The notes under the pieces: model-generated
The model's database searches: none
What the model was told of the DNA's origin: nothing
Seen by the model: the letters and a program-made list of their open reading frames with translations, nothing else
Translations under genes and position numbers: made by a program
Assembly (NCBI GenBank): GCA_963771905.1
Contig: CAVYVI010000005.1
Location: 218,301-282,300 of the forward strand
Length of the DNA stretch: 64,000 bases
DNA from: Palsa-147 sp963771905
Lineage (GTDB): Bacteria; Acidobacteriota; Terriglobia; Acidiferrales; UBA7541
Direction of reading: 5' to 3'
Shown: positions 1 to 8,385 of the stretch, in pieces
Position numbering within the stretch: the first letter of the stretch is position 1
Layout: every line of letters begins with the position of its first letter

Positions 1-372
1 GCACCGCATCATCCCGCGAGCAAGGACGTCGAATTCGATCGCGCGCCCTTCGGCATCACGGGCTTCGAAACCGCGCTCGCGCTCGGCCTCTACGAGCTCG
101 TTCATACGAAGCGCATTTCTCTCGTTCGCCTCGTCGAGCTTTTCACCGCCGGTCCCGCGCGCATTCTCGGCATCGACCGCAAAATCGCTCCCGGCGCCCC
201 CGCCGATATCACGCTTTTTTCTGTCGATCGCAAATGGACGTTCCGCGTCTCCGACTCCGCCAGCCGCTCGCGCAACACTCCCTTCGATGGCCGCGAATTC
301 CGCGGCGCCCCCATGGCCACCATCGTCGCCGGCCACATCATCTATCGCGGCGAAGCTTCCGCTTCGGCGTAA
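1..372 (+). CDS. pyrC: Dihydroorotase, C-terminal part (cut by window edge)
   Basis: The reading frame is open from base 1 and stops with TAA at 370-372, so only the last 123 residues are present. The fragment has the typical end of a dihydroorotase/amidohydrolase: a GITGFETAL stretch, then the composite-domain signature GAPADITLF. Dihydroorotase closes N-carbamoyl-aspartate to dihydroorotate in pyrimidine synthesis. The family call rests on the C-terminal signatures only; the metal-binding histidines lie outside the window. Another cyclic amidohydrolase is possible but less likely. Confidence 0.8.
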   Translation, partial: APHHPASKDVEFDRAPFGITGFETALALGLYELVHTKRISLVRLVELFTAGPARILGIDRKIAPGAPADITLFSVDRKWTFRVSDSASRSRNTPFDGREFRGAPMATIVAGHIIYRGEASASA

Positions 373-444
373 TAATCCGCGCCCCAGCCACCCACCCGCA
401 CACACTTCCGCGCGTCCCAGCCAATCTTCGCAAGATGTTAAAGC

Positions 445-957
445 CTAAATGTCGGCGCGGGATCGGTTCCCGGGTCGCGTGCTTATTGGGCCCGAGCCCA
501 TTGACGTGGCAGCAATTGAGTCTCTCAATCTCTGAATCAACCACTGACGAATGTCCACTTCTGAACTCCCCATGGAACGAGCAATGCTTACTTCATCGTC
601 CAGCGTACCCAGGATGGACATCTCGCGGGGATATTGGGCCTTAATCCATAATTGTTCAAGGTCGCGCGTGCAACGAAGCGGGTCTTCACCCGATTGGAGT
701 ATTTCTTGCGCGCGACGTCTCGCCAAGCGACACGCGGCGTCGCCAATGGTCAAGGTGGACAGCTTCATTTCTCTTATCGCATTCGCTCGCACTTCTTCCA
801 CTTGAAACCATGTTGGCCGCACAAGCGCAGCTAAGCGCCGAATGGCGGGCCCATCCAATCCCGATTCCAATGCGTCCCACGCGAGCTTCGGCATTTCATC
901 GGAAGTGATGAGATCAAGCGCCACCCGCGCTTCCACCATTTCGCGGTCAAATGGCAT
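445..957 (-). CDS. Hypothetical protein, 170 aa
   Basis: An ATG-initiated frame of 170 codons facing away from thiD's direction of origin. The product is soluble-looking, rich in Arg, Glu and Leu, probably largely alpha-helical, without signal peptide or membrane segment. I do not recognise a family. It is supported by a balanced acidic/basic composition and by the absence of a better gene on the other strand. The Shine-Dalgarno site is weak. Base composition is slightly less GC-rich than its neighbours. It could be a lineage-specific gene. Confidence 0.5.
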   Translation of the reverse strand: MPFDREMVEARVALDLITSDEMPKLAWDALESGLDGPAIRRLAALVRPTWFQVEEVRANAIREMKLSTLTIGDAACRLARRRAQEILQSGEDPLRCTRDLEQLWIKAQYPREMSILGTLDDEVSIARSMGSSEVDIRQWLIQRLRDSIAATSMGSGPISTRPGNRSRADI

Positions 958-1099
958 GGTTGAATCTTAGTTGATTTTTGCGTCTGTAAGAACTAGGTAA
1001 ACTTATTTGGCGGCCCAATACGGAGCGAATATGCGACGTCGAGCATTTCCTAGCGCCCGAATAGTCGGGTAATCGGAAACTTCCCCATCACCGAACTTT

Positions 1100-1981
1100 C
1101 TAATGCGTGGCAGGTTCTGCGGCAGGATGCATCCCATGCTGAGGAACTTCGTGGACGCCGCGCGTCGGCGACTCCTGATAGAACCTGTAAAAATGATTGA
1201 GCGGTCCGTGGCCTTTGCCAACGGAATAACTCTTCTCGATCGCCTTCGTCACATACGCTTTCGCCAGAATCGCCGCTTCCATCAGCGGCTGCCCCAGCGC
1301 GAGCTGCGCCGCAATCGCCGATGAAAACGTGCAGCCGGAGCCATGCGTGTTCTCACTTTTCACGGCGGGGCCCGCGAGCGGAATCACCTCGCCGCCTTCC
1401 CACAACACATCGGTCGGCTTTTCGAGGTGCCCGCCGGTAACGATCACGGCCTTCGCGCCTTGCTCGGATAATTTCAGCGCGGCCGCCTTCATATCATTAA
1501 CGTCCTTGATTGCAATCCCCGTCAAAAATTCCGCCTCGGGAATATTCGGTGTGATCACGCTCGCGCGCCGGATAAATTCGTCGCGCAGAAATTTCAAACC
1601 CGACTCGTCAATCAGTTCTGCATCGCCGCTGGTCGGTTTGGTCACCGGATCGAGAACCACGTGCGCGAATTTGTGCTTGTCGAGAAATTCAGCCACCACC
1701 ACCGCGTTGGCCTTCGTCCCCAGCATCCCAATCTTCACCGCCGCAATCGTGCAATCGTCCGCCAGCGCGTCGAGCTGCGCGCGCAACGTCGGAGCCGGCG
1801 TCGGATGCACGGACCGCACGCCCTGCGTCGATTGCACCGTCAGCGCCGTCAGCGCCGCGATCCCATAGCAGTTGTGCGCCGCGAATGTTTTCAAATCCGC
1901 GGCCGTCCCCGCTCCGCACGACGGATCGAAACCCGCGATCGTCAGAAGAATGGGCGGCGTGTGATTGCTGTGGTTGTTCAA
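1100..1981 (-). CDS. thiD: Hydroxymethylpyrimidine/phosphomethylpyrimidine kinase
   Basis: Phosphorylates HMP and HMP-phosphate in thiamine synthesis. The N-terminus shows the ThiD substrate motif TIAGFDPSCGAG, and the C-terminal half has the ribokinase-fold anion-hole motif NTHGSGCTFSSAIAA followed by the family ending GKGHGPLNHF. The frame stays open far upstream, but homology begins at about 1975. I choose the TTG at 1981 because GAGGAAG lies seven bases upstream; this gives 293 aa. The upstream extension is a chance reading of the duplicated gdhA tail and repeat DNA. No other thi genes are visible nearby. Confidence 0.9.
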   Translation of the reverse strand: MNNHSNHTPPILLTIAGFDPSCGAGTAADLKTFAAHNCYGIAALTALTVQSTQGVRSVHPTPAPTLRAQLDALADDCTIAAVKIGMLGTKANAVVVAEFLDKHKFAHVVLDPVTKPTSGDAELIDESGLKFLRDEFIRRASVITPNIPEAEFLTGIAIKDVNDMKAAALKLSEQGAKAVIVTGGHLEKPTDVLWEGGEVIPLAGPAVKSENTHGSGCTFSSAIAAQLALGQPLMEAAILAKAYVTKAIEKSYSVGKGHGPLNHFYRFYQESPTRGVHEVPQHGMHPAAEPATH

Positions 1982-2147
1982 CTCTTCACTTCCTCTGCGC
2001 GAGGCAAAAATACCGGCTGCACCTAACTCGCCAGGTGAGCCGGCAAGAGAAATGTACGCGCCTTCTTCTCCGATGCGCAAGAGCAAATTTTTAATGGAGA
2101 TACTTCTGCCAGAAAACCAATCGCGAGGAACTTTCGAACGCCGTCCG

Positions 2148-2252
2148 CTACGGATACAATCCGCGAACGACGGTCGCATCGGCGACACGCCCAACGGAAA
2201 GAATGTACGCGCCCGTGCGCATATGCGCGTGATGCTTCCGCGACATTTCATG
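2148..2252 (-). pseudogene. Duplicated 3' end of the neighbouring gdhA
   Basis: This stretch repeats the final codons of the glutamate dehydrogenase gene at 2423-3721, including its TAG stop, in the same orientation. About 105 bases align with five differences. All five fall in third codon positions and are synonymous (Val, Ala, Arg, Tyr, Arg), so the copy still encodes the same ending as gdhA (…VADATVVRGLYP). Homology stops abruptly at about 2252, where a palindromic tandem repeat begins. It is a remnant, not a gene: there is no start and no upstream coding sequence. Confidence 0.85.
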
Positions 2253-2256
2253 ACAT

Positions 2257-2403
2257 CGACCGGTAAGGTCGAACGTGAAAACGACCGAAACGCCCGTCTT
2301 GAGGTGCGACCGGAAGGTCGAACGGGAAAACGACCGGAAGGTCGAACGTGAACTCGGCCGGTAAGGTCGAACGGGAATTCGACCGGTGAGGTCGTGCGTA
2401 AAG
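2257..2403. repeat. Tandem 24-25 bp palindromic repeat, about 6 units
   Basis: Six consecutive units of 24-25 bases start at about 2257, 2282, 2307, 2331, 2355 and 2380. Each begins with a short inverted repeat of the form CGACCGG(T)AAGGTCG followed by a spacer such as AACGGGAAAA. Unit 2 is the most diverged and resembles sequence inside gdhA (CGAAACGCCCGT). The array fills the space between the truncated gdhA copy and the real gdhA 3' end. Each unit could form a small hairpin. Confidence 0.85.
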
Positions 2404-2422
2404 AAGACTTGAATGCCGTCCG

Positions 2423-3721
2423 CTACGGATACAATCCGCGAACCACGGTCGCATCAGCGACGCGCCCAACGGAAAGAATATACGCGCCCGTGCGCATATG
2501 CGCGTGATGCTTGCGCGACATTTCATGGACCTCGCGAAACGCCCGTTTGATCACGGACTCCAGACGCGCGTTCACTTCGCCCTCAGTCCAGAAATATCCT
2601 TGCAGATCCTGCGCCCACTCGAAATAGCTGACCGTCACGCCGCCCGCATTCGCAAGAATATCCGGCACCAGGAACACGCCCTTGCGCGCCAGCACTTCGT
2701 CGGCATGTGGCGTCGTCGGTCCGTTGGCTGCCTCCGCGACGATGCGCGCCTTGATCAGCTCCGCGTTGTTGAGCGTGATCACGTTCTCCAGCGCCGACGG
2801 AATCAGAATGTCGCATTTCAGTGTCAGCAGATCGTCGTTCGAAATCCGCGAAGTTCCCGGCATCCCCACTACTGTCCCCGAGCGCTCCTTGTACCGCATC
2901 GCTTTCAGCGGATCGATCCCGCGCGAATTAAAAACGCCGCCCCGCGAATCGCTGATGGCGATGATCCGCGCCTTTTTCTCCGCAAACAGTTTCGCCGCCG
3001 ACGAGCCCGCATTTCCGAATCCCTGAATCGCCACGGTCGCCCCGCGCAAGTTGATCTTCTTCACCTTGCACGCTTCTTCCACCGCGAATAAACATCCACG
3101 CGCCGTCGCTTCGTTCCGCCCTTCCGACCCCCCGAGCGATATCGGCTTGCCCGTGACCACGCCCGGCGTCGCTTCGCCCACCGTGATCGAATACGTATCC
3201 ATAATCCATGCCATCGTCTGCGAATCCGTGTACACATCCGGCGCCGGAATATCGCGCCCCGGTCCGATGATCGGCAAAATCTCCGATGTAAACCGCCGCG
3301 TCATGCGCTCCAGCTCTCCCTTGCTCATGCGCTTCGGATCGCAGACCACTCCGCCCTTCGCGCCGCCGTACGGCACGTTCACCGTCGCCGTCTTCCACGT
3401 CATCCACATCGCCAGCGCTTTCACTTCATCCAGCGTCACATTCGGGTGATACCTCAGCCCGCCCTTCGCCGGGCCCCGCGCCACGTTGTGCTGGACGCGA
3501 AAGCCCGTGAACACTTTCACCTGCCCGTTGTCCATCTTCGTCGGAATGGCCACTTCCATCACGCGCTTCGGCGTGCGCAAGACTTGCCTCAGTCCCGGAT
3601 CGAGCTTCAAGTGCTCGGCCGCAATATCGAATTGAATTTGCGAAATGCGAAACGGATTCAGGTCCTCGCGCGGCGTAATGCGCGGGATGGCCTGGGGAAC
3701 AACTTTCTGGGCGATCGCCAT
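2423..3721 (-). CDS. gdhA: Glu/Leu/Phe/Val dehydrogenase (glutamate dehydrogenase)
   Basis: Interconverts glutamate and 2-oxoglutarate plus ammonia with NAD(P). At 432 aa it has the normal length of the hexameric family. The N-terminal domain carries the glycine-rich substrate site GPAKGGLRYHP with the catalytic lysine, then PYGGAKGGV and the conserved PAPDVYTD. The NAD domain has the Rossmann motif GFGNAGSSAA. It is a stand-alone gene; the upstream 468-base gap probably holds its promoter and that of the divergent sigma-factor gene. Its last 33 codons recur downstream at 2148-2252. Whether it is NAD- or NADP-specific cannot be told. Confidence 0.95.
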   Translation of the reverse strand: MAIAQKVVPQAIPRITPREDLNPFRISQIQFDIAAEHLKLDPGLRQVLRTPKRVMEVAIPTKMDNGQVKVFTGFRVQHNVARGPAKGGLRYHPNVTLDEVKALAMWMTWKTATVNVPYGGAKGGVVCDPKRMSKGELERMTRRFTSEILPIIGPGRDIPAPDVYTDSQTMAWIMDTYSITVGEATPGVVTGKPISLGGSEGRNEATARGCLFAVEEACKVKKINLRGATVAIQGFGNAGSSAAKLFAEKKARIIAISDSRGGVFNSRGIDPLKAMRYKERSGTVVGMPGTSRISNDDLLTLKCDILIPSALENVITLNNAELIKARIVAEAANGPTTPHADEVLARKGVFLVPDILANAGGVTVSYFEWAQDLQGYFWTEGEVNARLESVIKRAFREVHEMSRKHHAHMRTGAYILSVGRVADATVVRGLYP

Positions 3722-4189
3722 TCTGCGTTCCTCTTCGCGCCACGTTCACTACACGCTGCGCGGGCCGGGTCTCTCTCGGCTTGTGGTTGGACTGTAACCC
3801 CCGGTAACACAGGAGTTTAGACAACCCCTAAAAGGTGTGTCAACGAAAACCGCGAATCCGCAACCCTCAACGCCGCGAACTACCTACTGACAATAGAGTC
3901 ACATTCTCATTCAATGCAGATCTAACCCACGCATATTCATTGACTTGCAAGGACATGCGCGATGTCCGTCCCAACCCTCCCCGCCCCAGCCAGCAAATGT
4001 GAATTTCGCTTCTCCACCCATCCCGCCACATGCCAATTGACCCTCGTCATTGAAAACGCTACTCTTCGTCCGCGACTTCTCCGATATCGTTTTTGAATCG
4101 CCGCAGCGCAATGGACAACTGGCTCGTCGGCTCTGCAATCCGTTCGGTCCGTTGACTGCGTACCTCCTAAGTGAAGCATCCGAGGTTTT
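3722..4189. other. Intergenic region between divergent gdhA and ECF sigma gene
   Basis: 468 bases without a convincing gene. It must hold the promoters of gdhA (leftward) and of the sigma/anti-sigma operon (rightward). I see no clear repeat, RNA or terminator; frames running through it overlap the sigma gene antisense and lack family features. Confidence 0.5.
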
Positions 4190-4747
4190 GTGAACCCTGC
4201 GGCGGGCACAGGCCAGCGAGCGACCGACTGGGCTCTGATCGATCGCGTCATCGCGCGCGATGAAACCGCACTGGCGGCGTTGTACGACCGCTACTCCGGA
4301 ATGGTCTGTTCCGTTCTGAATCGCATCCTGCGCGATACTGCCGCCGCCGAGGAAATCTTGCAGGACATTTTTTACCAGGTCTGGCGAAACGCGGCCCAGT
4401 TCGATCCCGCGCGCGGCTCCTTCCCAGGCTGGCTGGTCGTCGCCGCCAGGAACCGCGCCATCTCCCGCCTGCGGCGGCGCAATCTTGGCGAAGGCGAGGA
4501 ATTGATCGAGAATACGGTCATCCTTCCGTGCAATCTCGAATCGGAAGCGGCACAAAAGCAGATGATCGGCAAAGTAAAAAGCGCGCTCGGCAACCTCCCT
4601 CAGGAACAGCGGGAAGCCATCGAGCTCGCATATTTTGAGGGCTTGACGCACAGCGAAATCGCAGCGCGCACCGGCGATCCGTTAGGCACGGTGAAAACGC
4701 GCCTGCGTTCCGCCGTCGAGTCTCTAAAGAAAAAATTGCAGCCATGA
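4190..4747 (+). CDS. ECF-type RNA polymerase sigma factor
   Basis: A 185-residue sigma-70 family factor of the ECF class. Region 2 covers roughly residues 20-90 (LYDRYSGMVCSVLNRIL, then EEILQDIFYQVWRN and the -10-reading helix ending RAISRLRRR). Region 4 follows at about 120-180 with the helix-turn-helix LPQEQREAIELAYFEGLTH and GTVKTRLRSAVESLK. I use the GTG at 4190 because GAGG stands just upstream and homology starts within a few codons. The stop overlaps the start of the anti-sigma gene by four bases, so the two are translationally coupled. The arrangement resembles SigK/RskA-type pairs. Confidence 0.92.
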   Translation: MNPAAGTGQRATDWALIDRVIARDETALAALYDRYSGMVCSVLNRILRDTAAAEEILQDIFYQVWRNAAQFDPARGSFPGWLVVAARNRAISRLRRRNLGEGEELIENTVILPCNLESEAAQKQMIGKVKSALGNLPQEQREAIELAYFEGLTHSEIAARTGDPLGTVKTRLRSAVESLKKKLQP

Positions 4748-5535
4748 GCGGACATCCAACTCGCGAGGAAGATTTCGACCTCTACGCGCTCGGCACCCTC
4801 GAGGGCGAAGACCTCGAAGCATTCGAATCGCATCTCGCGTCGTGCGACGACTGCACGCACAAGGTCGCTGAAGCGCACGGCCGCATGGCCTTGCTCGCTT
4901 TGGCCGCGGAGCCCGCCCAGCCTTCGCCCGGCGCAAAAGAAACCTTGATGCGCCAGCTTTCCGCGCAGGCGGAAGGCCGCGAGTATCGCCGCCCGGCATC
5001 CGAACCCGAGCGCGCCAGCCCCCCCGGCACGCGCTGGTGGACCGTCATCTGGGCGCCCGCCGCCGCGGCTCTAGCCCTCGCCACGATTTTCCTTTGGATC
5101 AGCAACGCTCGCCTGAGCACCCAGATCGACGATCAGCGCGGACAGGTCGCGGACTTTCAGCGGCAGACCGAGCAAGCTACCGCCTTGATCGACCTCGTCA
5201 CCGCGCACGACACGATCGTCGTCCCGCTCCCAGCCTCGCGCGAAAGCCACGGCGCATCCGCGCGCGTCCTCTACAACGCTCGTCTCGGAAAAATGCTCTA
5301 CTCCGATACACTTTCCGCTCCGCCTTCGGATAAGAGCTATCAACTTTGGCTCGTTCCCGCATCCGGAAATCCCATCAGCGCTGCCATTTTGTCTCCCGAA
5401 CCCGGCTCCGGCTCGCGCATTGTCGCGAACGTCCCGCAGGGAATTTCCGCCAAAGCCTTTGCCGTCACTCTCGAGCCCTCAGGCGGCAGCCCCCAGCCCA
5501 CCGGCCCAAAAGTTCTCGTCGGCCCCGTCTCTTAG
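4744..5535 (+). CDS. Anti-sigma factor, RskA-like
   Basis: Membrane-anchored partner that should sequester the upstream ECF sigma factor. Residues 1-45 form a zinc-binding anti-sigma domain with an H-x3-C-x2-C pattern (ESHLASCDDC). A single transmembrane helix lies near residues 98-115 (VIWAPAAAALALATIFLWI). The remaining extracytoplasmic part has the RskA C-terminal pattern with SYQLWLVPASGNPISA. The 263-aa length fits RskA-like proteins. Start ATG at 4744 overlaps the sigma stop. The signal sensed cannot be deduced. Confidence 0.88.
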   Translation: MSGHPTREEDFDLYALGTLEGEDLEAFESHLASCDDCTHKVAEAHGRMALLALAAEPAQPSPGAKETLMRQLSAQAEGREYRRPASEPERASPPGTRWWTVIWAPAAAALALATIFLWISNARLSTQIDDQRGQVADFQRQTEQATALIDLVTAHDTIVVPLPASRESHGASARVLYNARLGKMLYSDTLSAPPSDKSYQLWLVPASGNPISAAILSPEPGSGSRIVANVPQGISAKAFAVTLEPSGGSPQPTGPKVLVGPVS

Positions 5536-5546
5536 TCATCTCTTCT

Positions 5547-5575
5547 GTCGTGGCGCGGGCATCCCTACCCGCTTC
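5547..5575. repeat. REP-like short palindrome
   Basis: GCGGGCATCCCTACCCGC preceded by GTGGC forms a hairpin just after the anti-sigma stop. It resembles the element at 7531 (GTAGCGCCGGCATCTTGCCGG) next to the RAYT transposase gene. It may also act as a weak terminator. Confidence 0.5.
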
Positions 5576-5702
5576 TTCCGCTTTTCTCTCATCACCACCA
5601 ATCCAATCCTCCCTTTTTCACGTACTTTTCATTGGAACTTCGCCCGCCCGGTGAGACAATGCCCCACTGGGGGGTTGCAACCCTGTTCCTGAGGAGGATT
5701 CG

Positions 5703-6053
5703 ATGAGAAAGGCAATGAATGTCCTGGCAGTCCTCGCCCTGGCCTGCAGCATCGCCACGCTTACCCGCGCCGATGACAAGACCATGACCTGGGTTGGATG
5801 GATCAGCGACAGCAATTGCGCTGCGAAAGGTGCTAACGCAGGCCACAAAGCCTGTATGGAAAAGTGCGTGAAAGAAAAGGGTGCCTCATACGTCTTCGTC
5901 GACACCAAGACGAAGGACGTCGCCAAAATTCATAACCAGGACGCCATCACCGACGCGGATCTGGGCATGGAAGTGAAAGTCACCGGCCACAAAATGGACG
6001 ATGGTTCGATTCACATCGACAAGATCATGGCCGACAAAATGAGCAACATGTAG
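5703..6053 (+). CDS. Small exported protein, 116 aa
   Basis: Has a classical signal peptide (MRKAMNVLAVLALACSIATL, then TRADD) and a mature part of about 92 residues with three cysteines in an SNCAAKG…HKACMEKCVKEKG arrangement, ending in a small beta-rich segment (VKVTGHKMDDGSIHIDKI). Similar exported proteins are common in Acidobacteriota, but I know no function. GAGGAGG lies six bases before the ATG. It is followed by a strong terminator, so it is probably transcribed alone. The cysteine pattern suggests disulfide or metal binding in the periplasm; that is inference. Confidence 0.8.
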   Translation: MRKAMNVLAVLALACSIATLTRADDKTMTWVGWISDSNCAAKGANAGHKACMEKCVKEKGASYVFVDTKTKDVAKIHNQDAITDADLGMEVKVTGHKMDDGSIHIDKIMADKMSNM

Positions 6054-6087
6054 CTCGAGCGGGAGACGTAGCCGTACGCGTTTTTCG

Positions 6088-6128
6088 AGGGCCGTCGACG
6101 CCAACGCGTCGCCGGCCCTTTTTCTTTC
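6088..6128. terminator. Rho-independent terminator between convergent genes
   Basis: An inverted repeat of about 13 bases (AGGGCCGTCGACG against CGTCGCCGGCCCT, one mismatch) with a CCAACG-type loop, followed by TTTTTCTTT. It sits between the small exported protein gene and the converging serS gene and could serve the rightward transcript. Confidence 0.8.
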
Positions 6129-6151
6129 TCGTTTATCCCTGCGGAGTTTCT

Positions 6152-7424
6152 CTACTTCGCGGGAATTCTTTCCACGCCCATAAACGGCCGCAGCGCCTCG
6201 GGAATCACAATCGATCCATCCGCCTGCTGATAATTTTCCACCACCGCAATCCACGTCCGCCCGACCGCCAATCCCGACCCATTCAGCGTATGCACGTACT
6301 CGCTCTTCCCGCCCTTCGGCTTATAACGAATTCCCGCGCGCCGCGCCTGAAACGCCTCGCAATTCGAGCACGAGGAAATTTCCATGAACTCCTTCGACGA
6401 CGGCAGCCACACTTCAATGTCGTACGTCTTCGTCGACGCGAATCCCATATCTCCGGTGCAAAGCAGCACGACGCGATAGTGCAGCCCGAGCCTCTGCAAA
6501 ATCGTCTCCGCATTCGCCACCAGCTTTTCGAGTTCGTCGTAGCTCTGCTCCGGCCGCGTGAATTTGAATAGTTCCACCTTCTGAAATTGGTGGTTCCGCT
6601 TGATTCCCCGCGTATCTTTTCCCGCCGCGCCCGCTTCCGACCGGAAACATGCTGTCCACGCGCACACTTTCTCCGGCAGCGCCTCCGCGTCCAGCGTTTC
6701 GTCGCGATGCAAATTCGTCAGCTCCGTCTCCGCCGTCGACGTCAGCCACAAATCCGTCCCCTCGAGATGAAACATGTCCGCCGCAAATTTCGGCAGCTTC
6801 CCATCCGCCACCAACGACGCCGAATTCACGATGAACGGCGGCAAAATTTCCGTGTAGCCGTGCTCGCGTGTATGCACATCCAGCATGAACGCCGCAATCG
6901 CCCGCTCTAGCCGCGCGCCCAACCCGCGATACAGCGCGAATCGCGCCCCGGACATTTTCGTCGCCGCCGCCAAATCCAGAATCCCCGCGGCTTCGCCCAC
7001 TTCCCAATGCGGCCGCGCCGCAAAATCCATCTTCGGCGGCGCGCCCCACCGCCGCACTTCCACGTTGTCGTCCGCCGTCGATCCCACCGGCACCGAGCTG
7101 TGCGGCACATTCGGCACCGTCAACATAAATTCGCGCAGGCTTTCGTCGAGCAACGTCACGCGCTCATCCGCTCTCTTGATTTCGTCCGAGACCCGCTTCA
7201 TCCGCGCCAGAATTTCCCCAGCGTCCCCCCCAGCCTTTTTTAGCCGCGCAATTTCTTCGCTCGCCTTATTCCTCTCCGCCTTCAATTTCTCCGTCGACGT
7301 AATCAGCTGCCGCCGCTCGCCGTCAATCTCGCCGAATACGCGCGAGATCGATCGTCGCCCCGCGGTTCTTCCCCATCCGCTCGATCTCGTCGAGATGCCC
7401 TCGAAAATATCCCAAGTCCAACAT
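6152..7424 (-). CDS. serS: Seryl-tRNA synthetase, interrupted by one frameshift
   Basis: Charges tRNA-Ser. The N-terminal coiled-coil begins MLDLGYFRGHLDEIERM at 7424 and runs to ATIDLARI; the frame then breaks near 7334, where one extra base separates it from GEIDGERRQLITSTEKL and the rest of the enzyme. The catalytic part has the class II motifs (RSEAGAAGKDTRG for motif 2 and NGSGLAVGRT for motif 3) and ends normally. Apart from the single extra base the gene is full length (about 424 aa). Because SerRS is essential and no second copy is visible, a sequencing or consensus error is the simplest explanation. Confidence 0.9.
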
Positions 7425-7462
7425 AGGCCAAGCAGAATACCCGAAGCATCGCTCCGTGAGAA

Positions 7463-7530
7463 GCGCCGCTCGCCCTAACCGCGCCGCTCGCCCCAACCGC
7501 GCCGCTCGCCCCAACCGCGCCGCTCGCCCC
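7463..7530. repeat. Tandem 18-bp repeat upstream of serS
   Basis: Nearly four copies of GCGCCGCTCGCCCCAACC at 7463, 7481, 7499 and 7517 (the last partial). The array lies 40 bases upstream of the serS start and adjoins a REP-like palindrome, so it may sit in the serS leader or promoter. Confidence 0.9.
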
Positions 7531-7556
7531 GTAGCGCCGGCATCTTGCCGGCGTTT
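7531..7556. repeat. REP-like palindrome next to RAYT gene
   Basis: GTAGCGCCGGCATCTTGCCG followed by GCG and TTTTT: arms CGCCGGC and GCCGGCG around ATCTT. Its GTAG head plus imperfect hairpin is the layout of REP elements mobilised by RAYT proteins, and a RAYT gene starts 130 bases downstream. The trailing T run could let it act as a terminator. Confidence 0.65.
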
Positions 7557-7685
7557 TTGACGTTGCTCTTGTTTTTCCCCTTCTCCGCCTCGTCGCCATC
7601 CCTCCGCCAGCCTTTCCCTCTTCGCATTCAGCTCCGTACTTCTACGGTTGCACACCGTCCACACGATTCATTAGTCTCCAGCCCC

Positions 7686-8267
7686 ATGGATCGCATCCGT
7701 CGCCGGCGAACTCTTCCCCATTGGGAAACCAGCCGCGCTATCTATTTCGTCACGTTCCGTCTCGCGGACTCGCTTCCCCGCGACGCGCTGCTGCGAATTT
7801 CTGCCGGCCTCCACTTGGAATCAACTCGCCATCCGCAGGCGTCCCAACCACCACAAAGCAGACGTATGCCTTTGCGTCTTGAGAAATTACTCGATTCCGG
7901 CGCCGGAGCTTGTTACCTCGGCCGCCCTGATATCGCCGCACTTGTGGCCGAAGCACTCGGGAAGTTCGTTGATGGGCGCTATCGCATATTCGCGTGGTGC
8001 GTCATGCCGAACCATGTGCATGCCGTTGTGCAACCGTGCGGCGAGTGGACACTTTCGCGCATCCTCCACTCTTGGAAATCCTTCACCGCAACACAAGCCA
8101 ATCGCCTTCTACGACGCACAGGCGAATTCTGGCAGCGCGAGTACTACGATCACTTGATCCGCAACGGCGGCGATTTCACCCAGACTACCCGCTACGTTCT
8201 CGAAAATCCCTCCCACGCAGGTCTCCGCAACTGGCCGTGGGTCGGCACCAAGCCCTGGACTCCGTAA
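7686..8267 (+). CDS. REP-associated tyrosine transposase (RAYT, IS200-like)
   Basis: Single-strand DNA transposase-like protein that processes REP palindromes. The 193-aa product has the Y1 transposase fold: an opening RRRTLPHWETSRAIYFVTFR, the metal-binding HUH pair in CVMPNHVHAVV (His110, His112), and the candidate catalytic tyrosine in WQREYYDHLIR (Tyr153/154). I start at the ATG at 7686, where family similarity begins, although the frame is open further upstream. REP-like palindromes occur at 7531 and 5547. No terminal repeats were seen, as usual for RAYTs, which are not autonomous insertion sequences. Confidence 0.9.
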   Translation: MDRIRRRRTLPHWETSRAIYFVTFRLADSLPRDALLRISAGLHLESTRHPQASQPPQSRRMPLRLEKLLDSGAGACYLGRPDIAALVAEALGKFVDGRYRIFAWCVMPNHVHAVVQPCGEWTLSRILHSWKSFTATQANRLLRRTGEFWQREYYDHLIRNGGDFTQTTRYVLENPSHAGLRNWPWVGTKPWTP

Positions 8268-8385
8268 CGCCCGCTGCTATTTCTCGCCCGCCCTTTGCTC
8301 CTTCGTTTCACCGTCTCGCTCTTTTGCGCCGTCTGTGGAGAAACTCGCTCATTCATCTCCACTTCAGAATCGCCAGCTTTTCACC

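Noticed and set aside
1982..2251. Upstream extension of the thiD frame to position 2251
   Set aside because: It is a chance reading of the gdhA tail copy and the flanking DNA in a wrong frame; ThiD homology and a ribosome-binding site place the start at 1981.
2257..2403. CRISPR array
   Set aside because: Units are 24-25 bp in all with no unique spacers and no cas genes; it is a simple tandem palindromic repeat.
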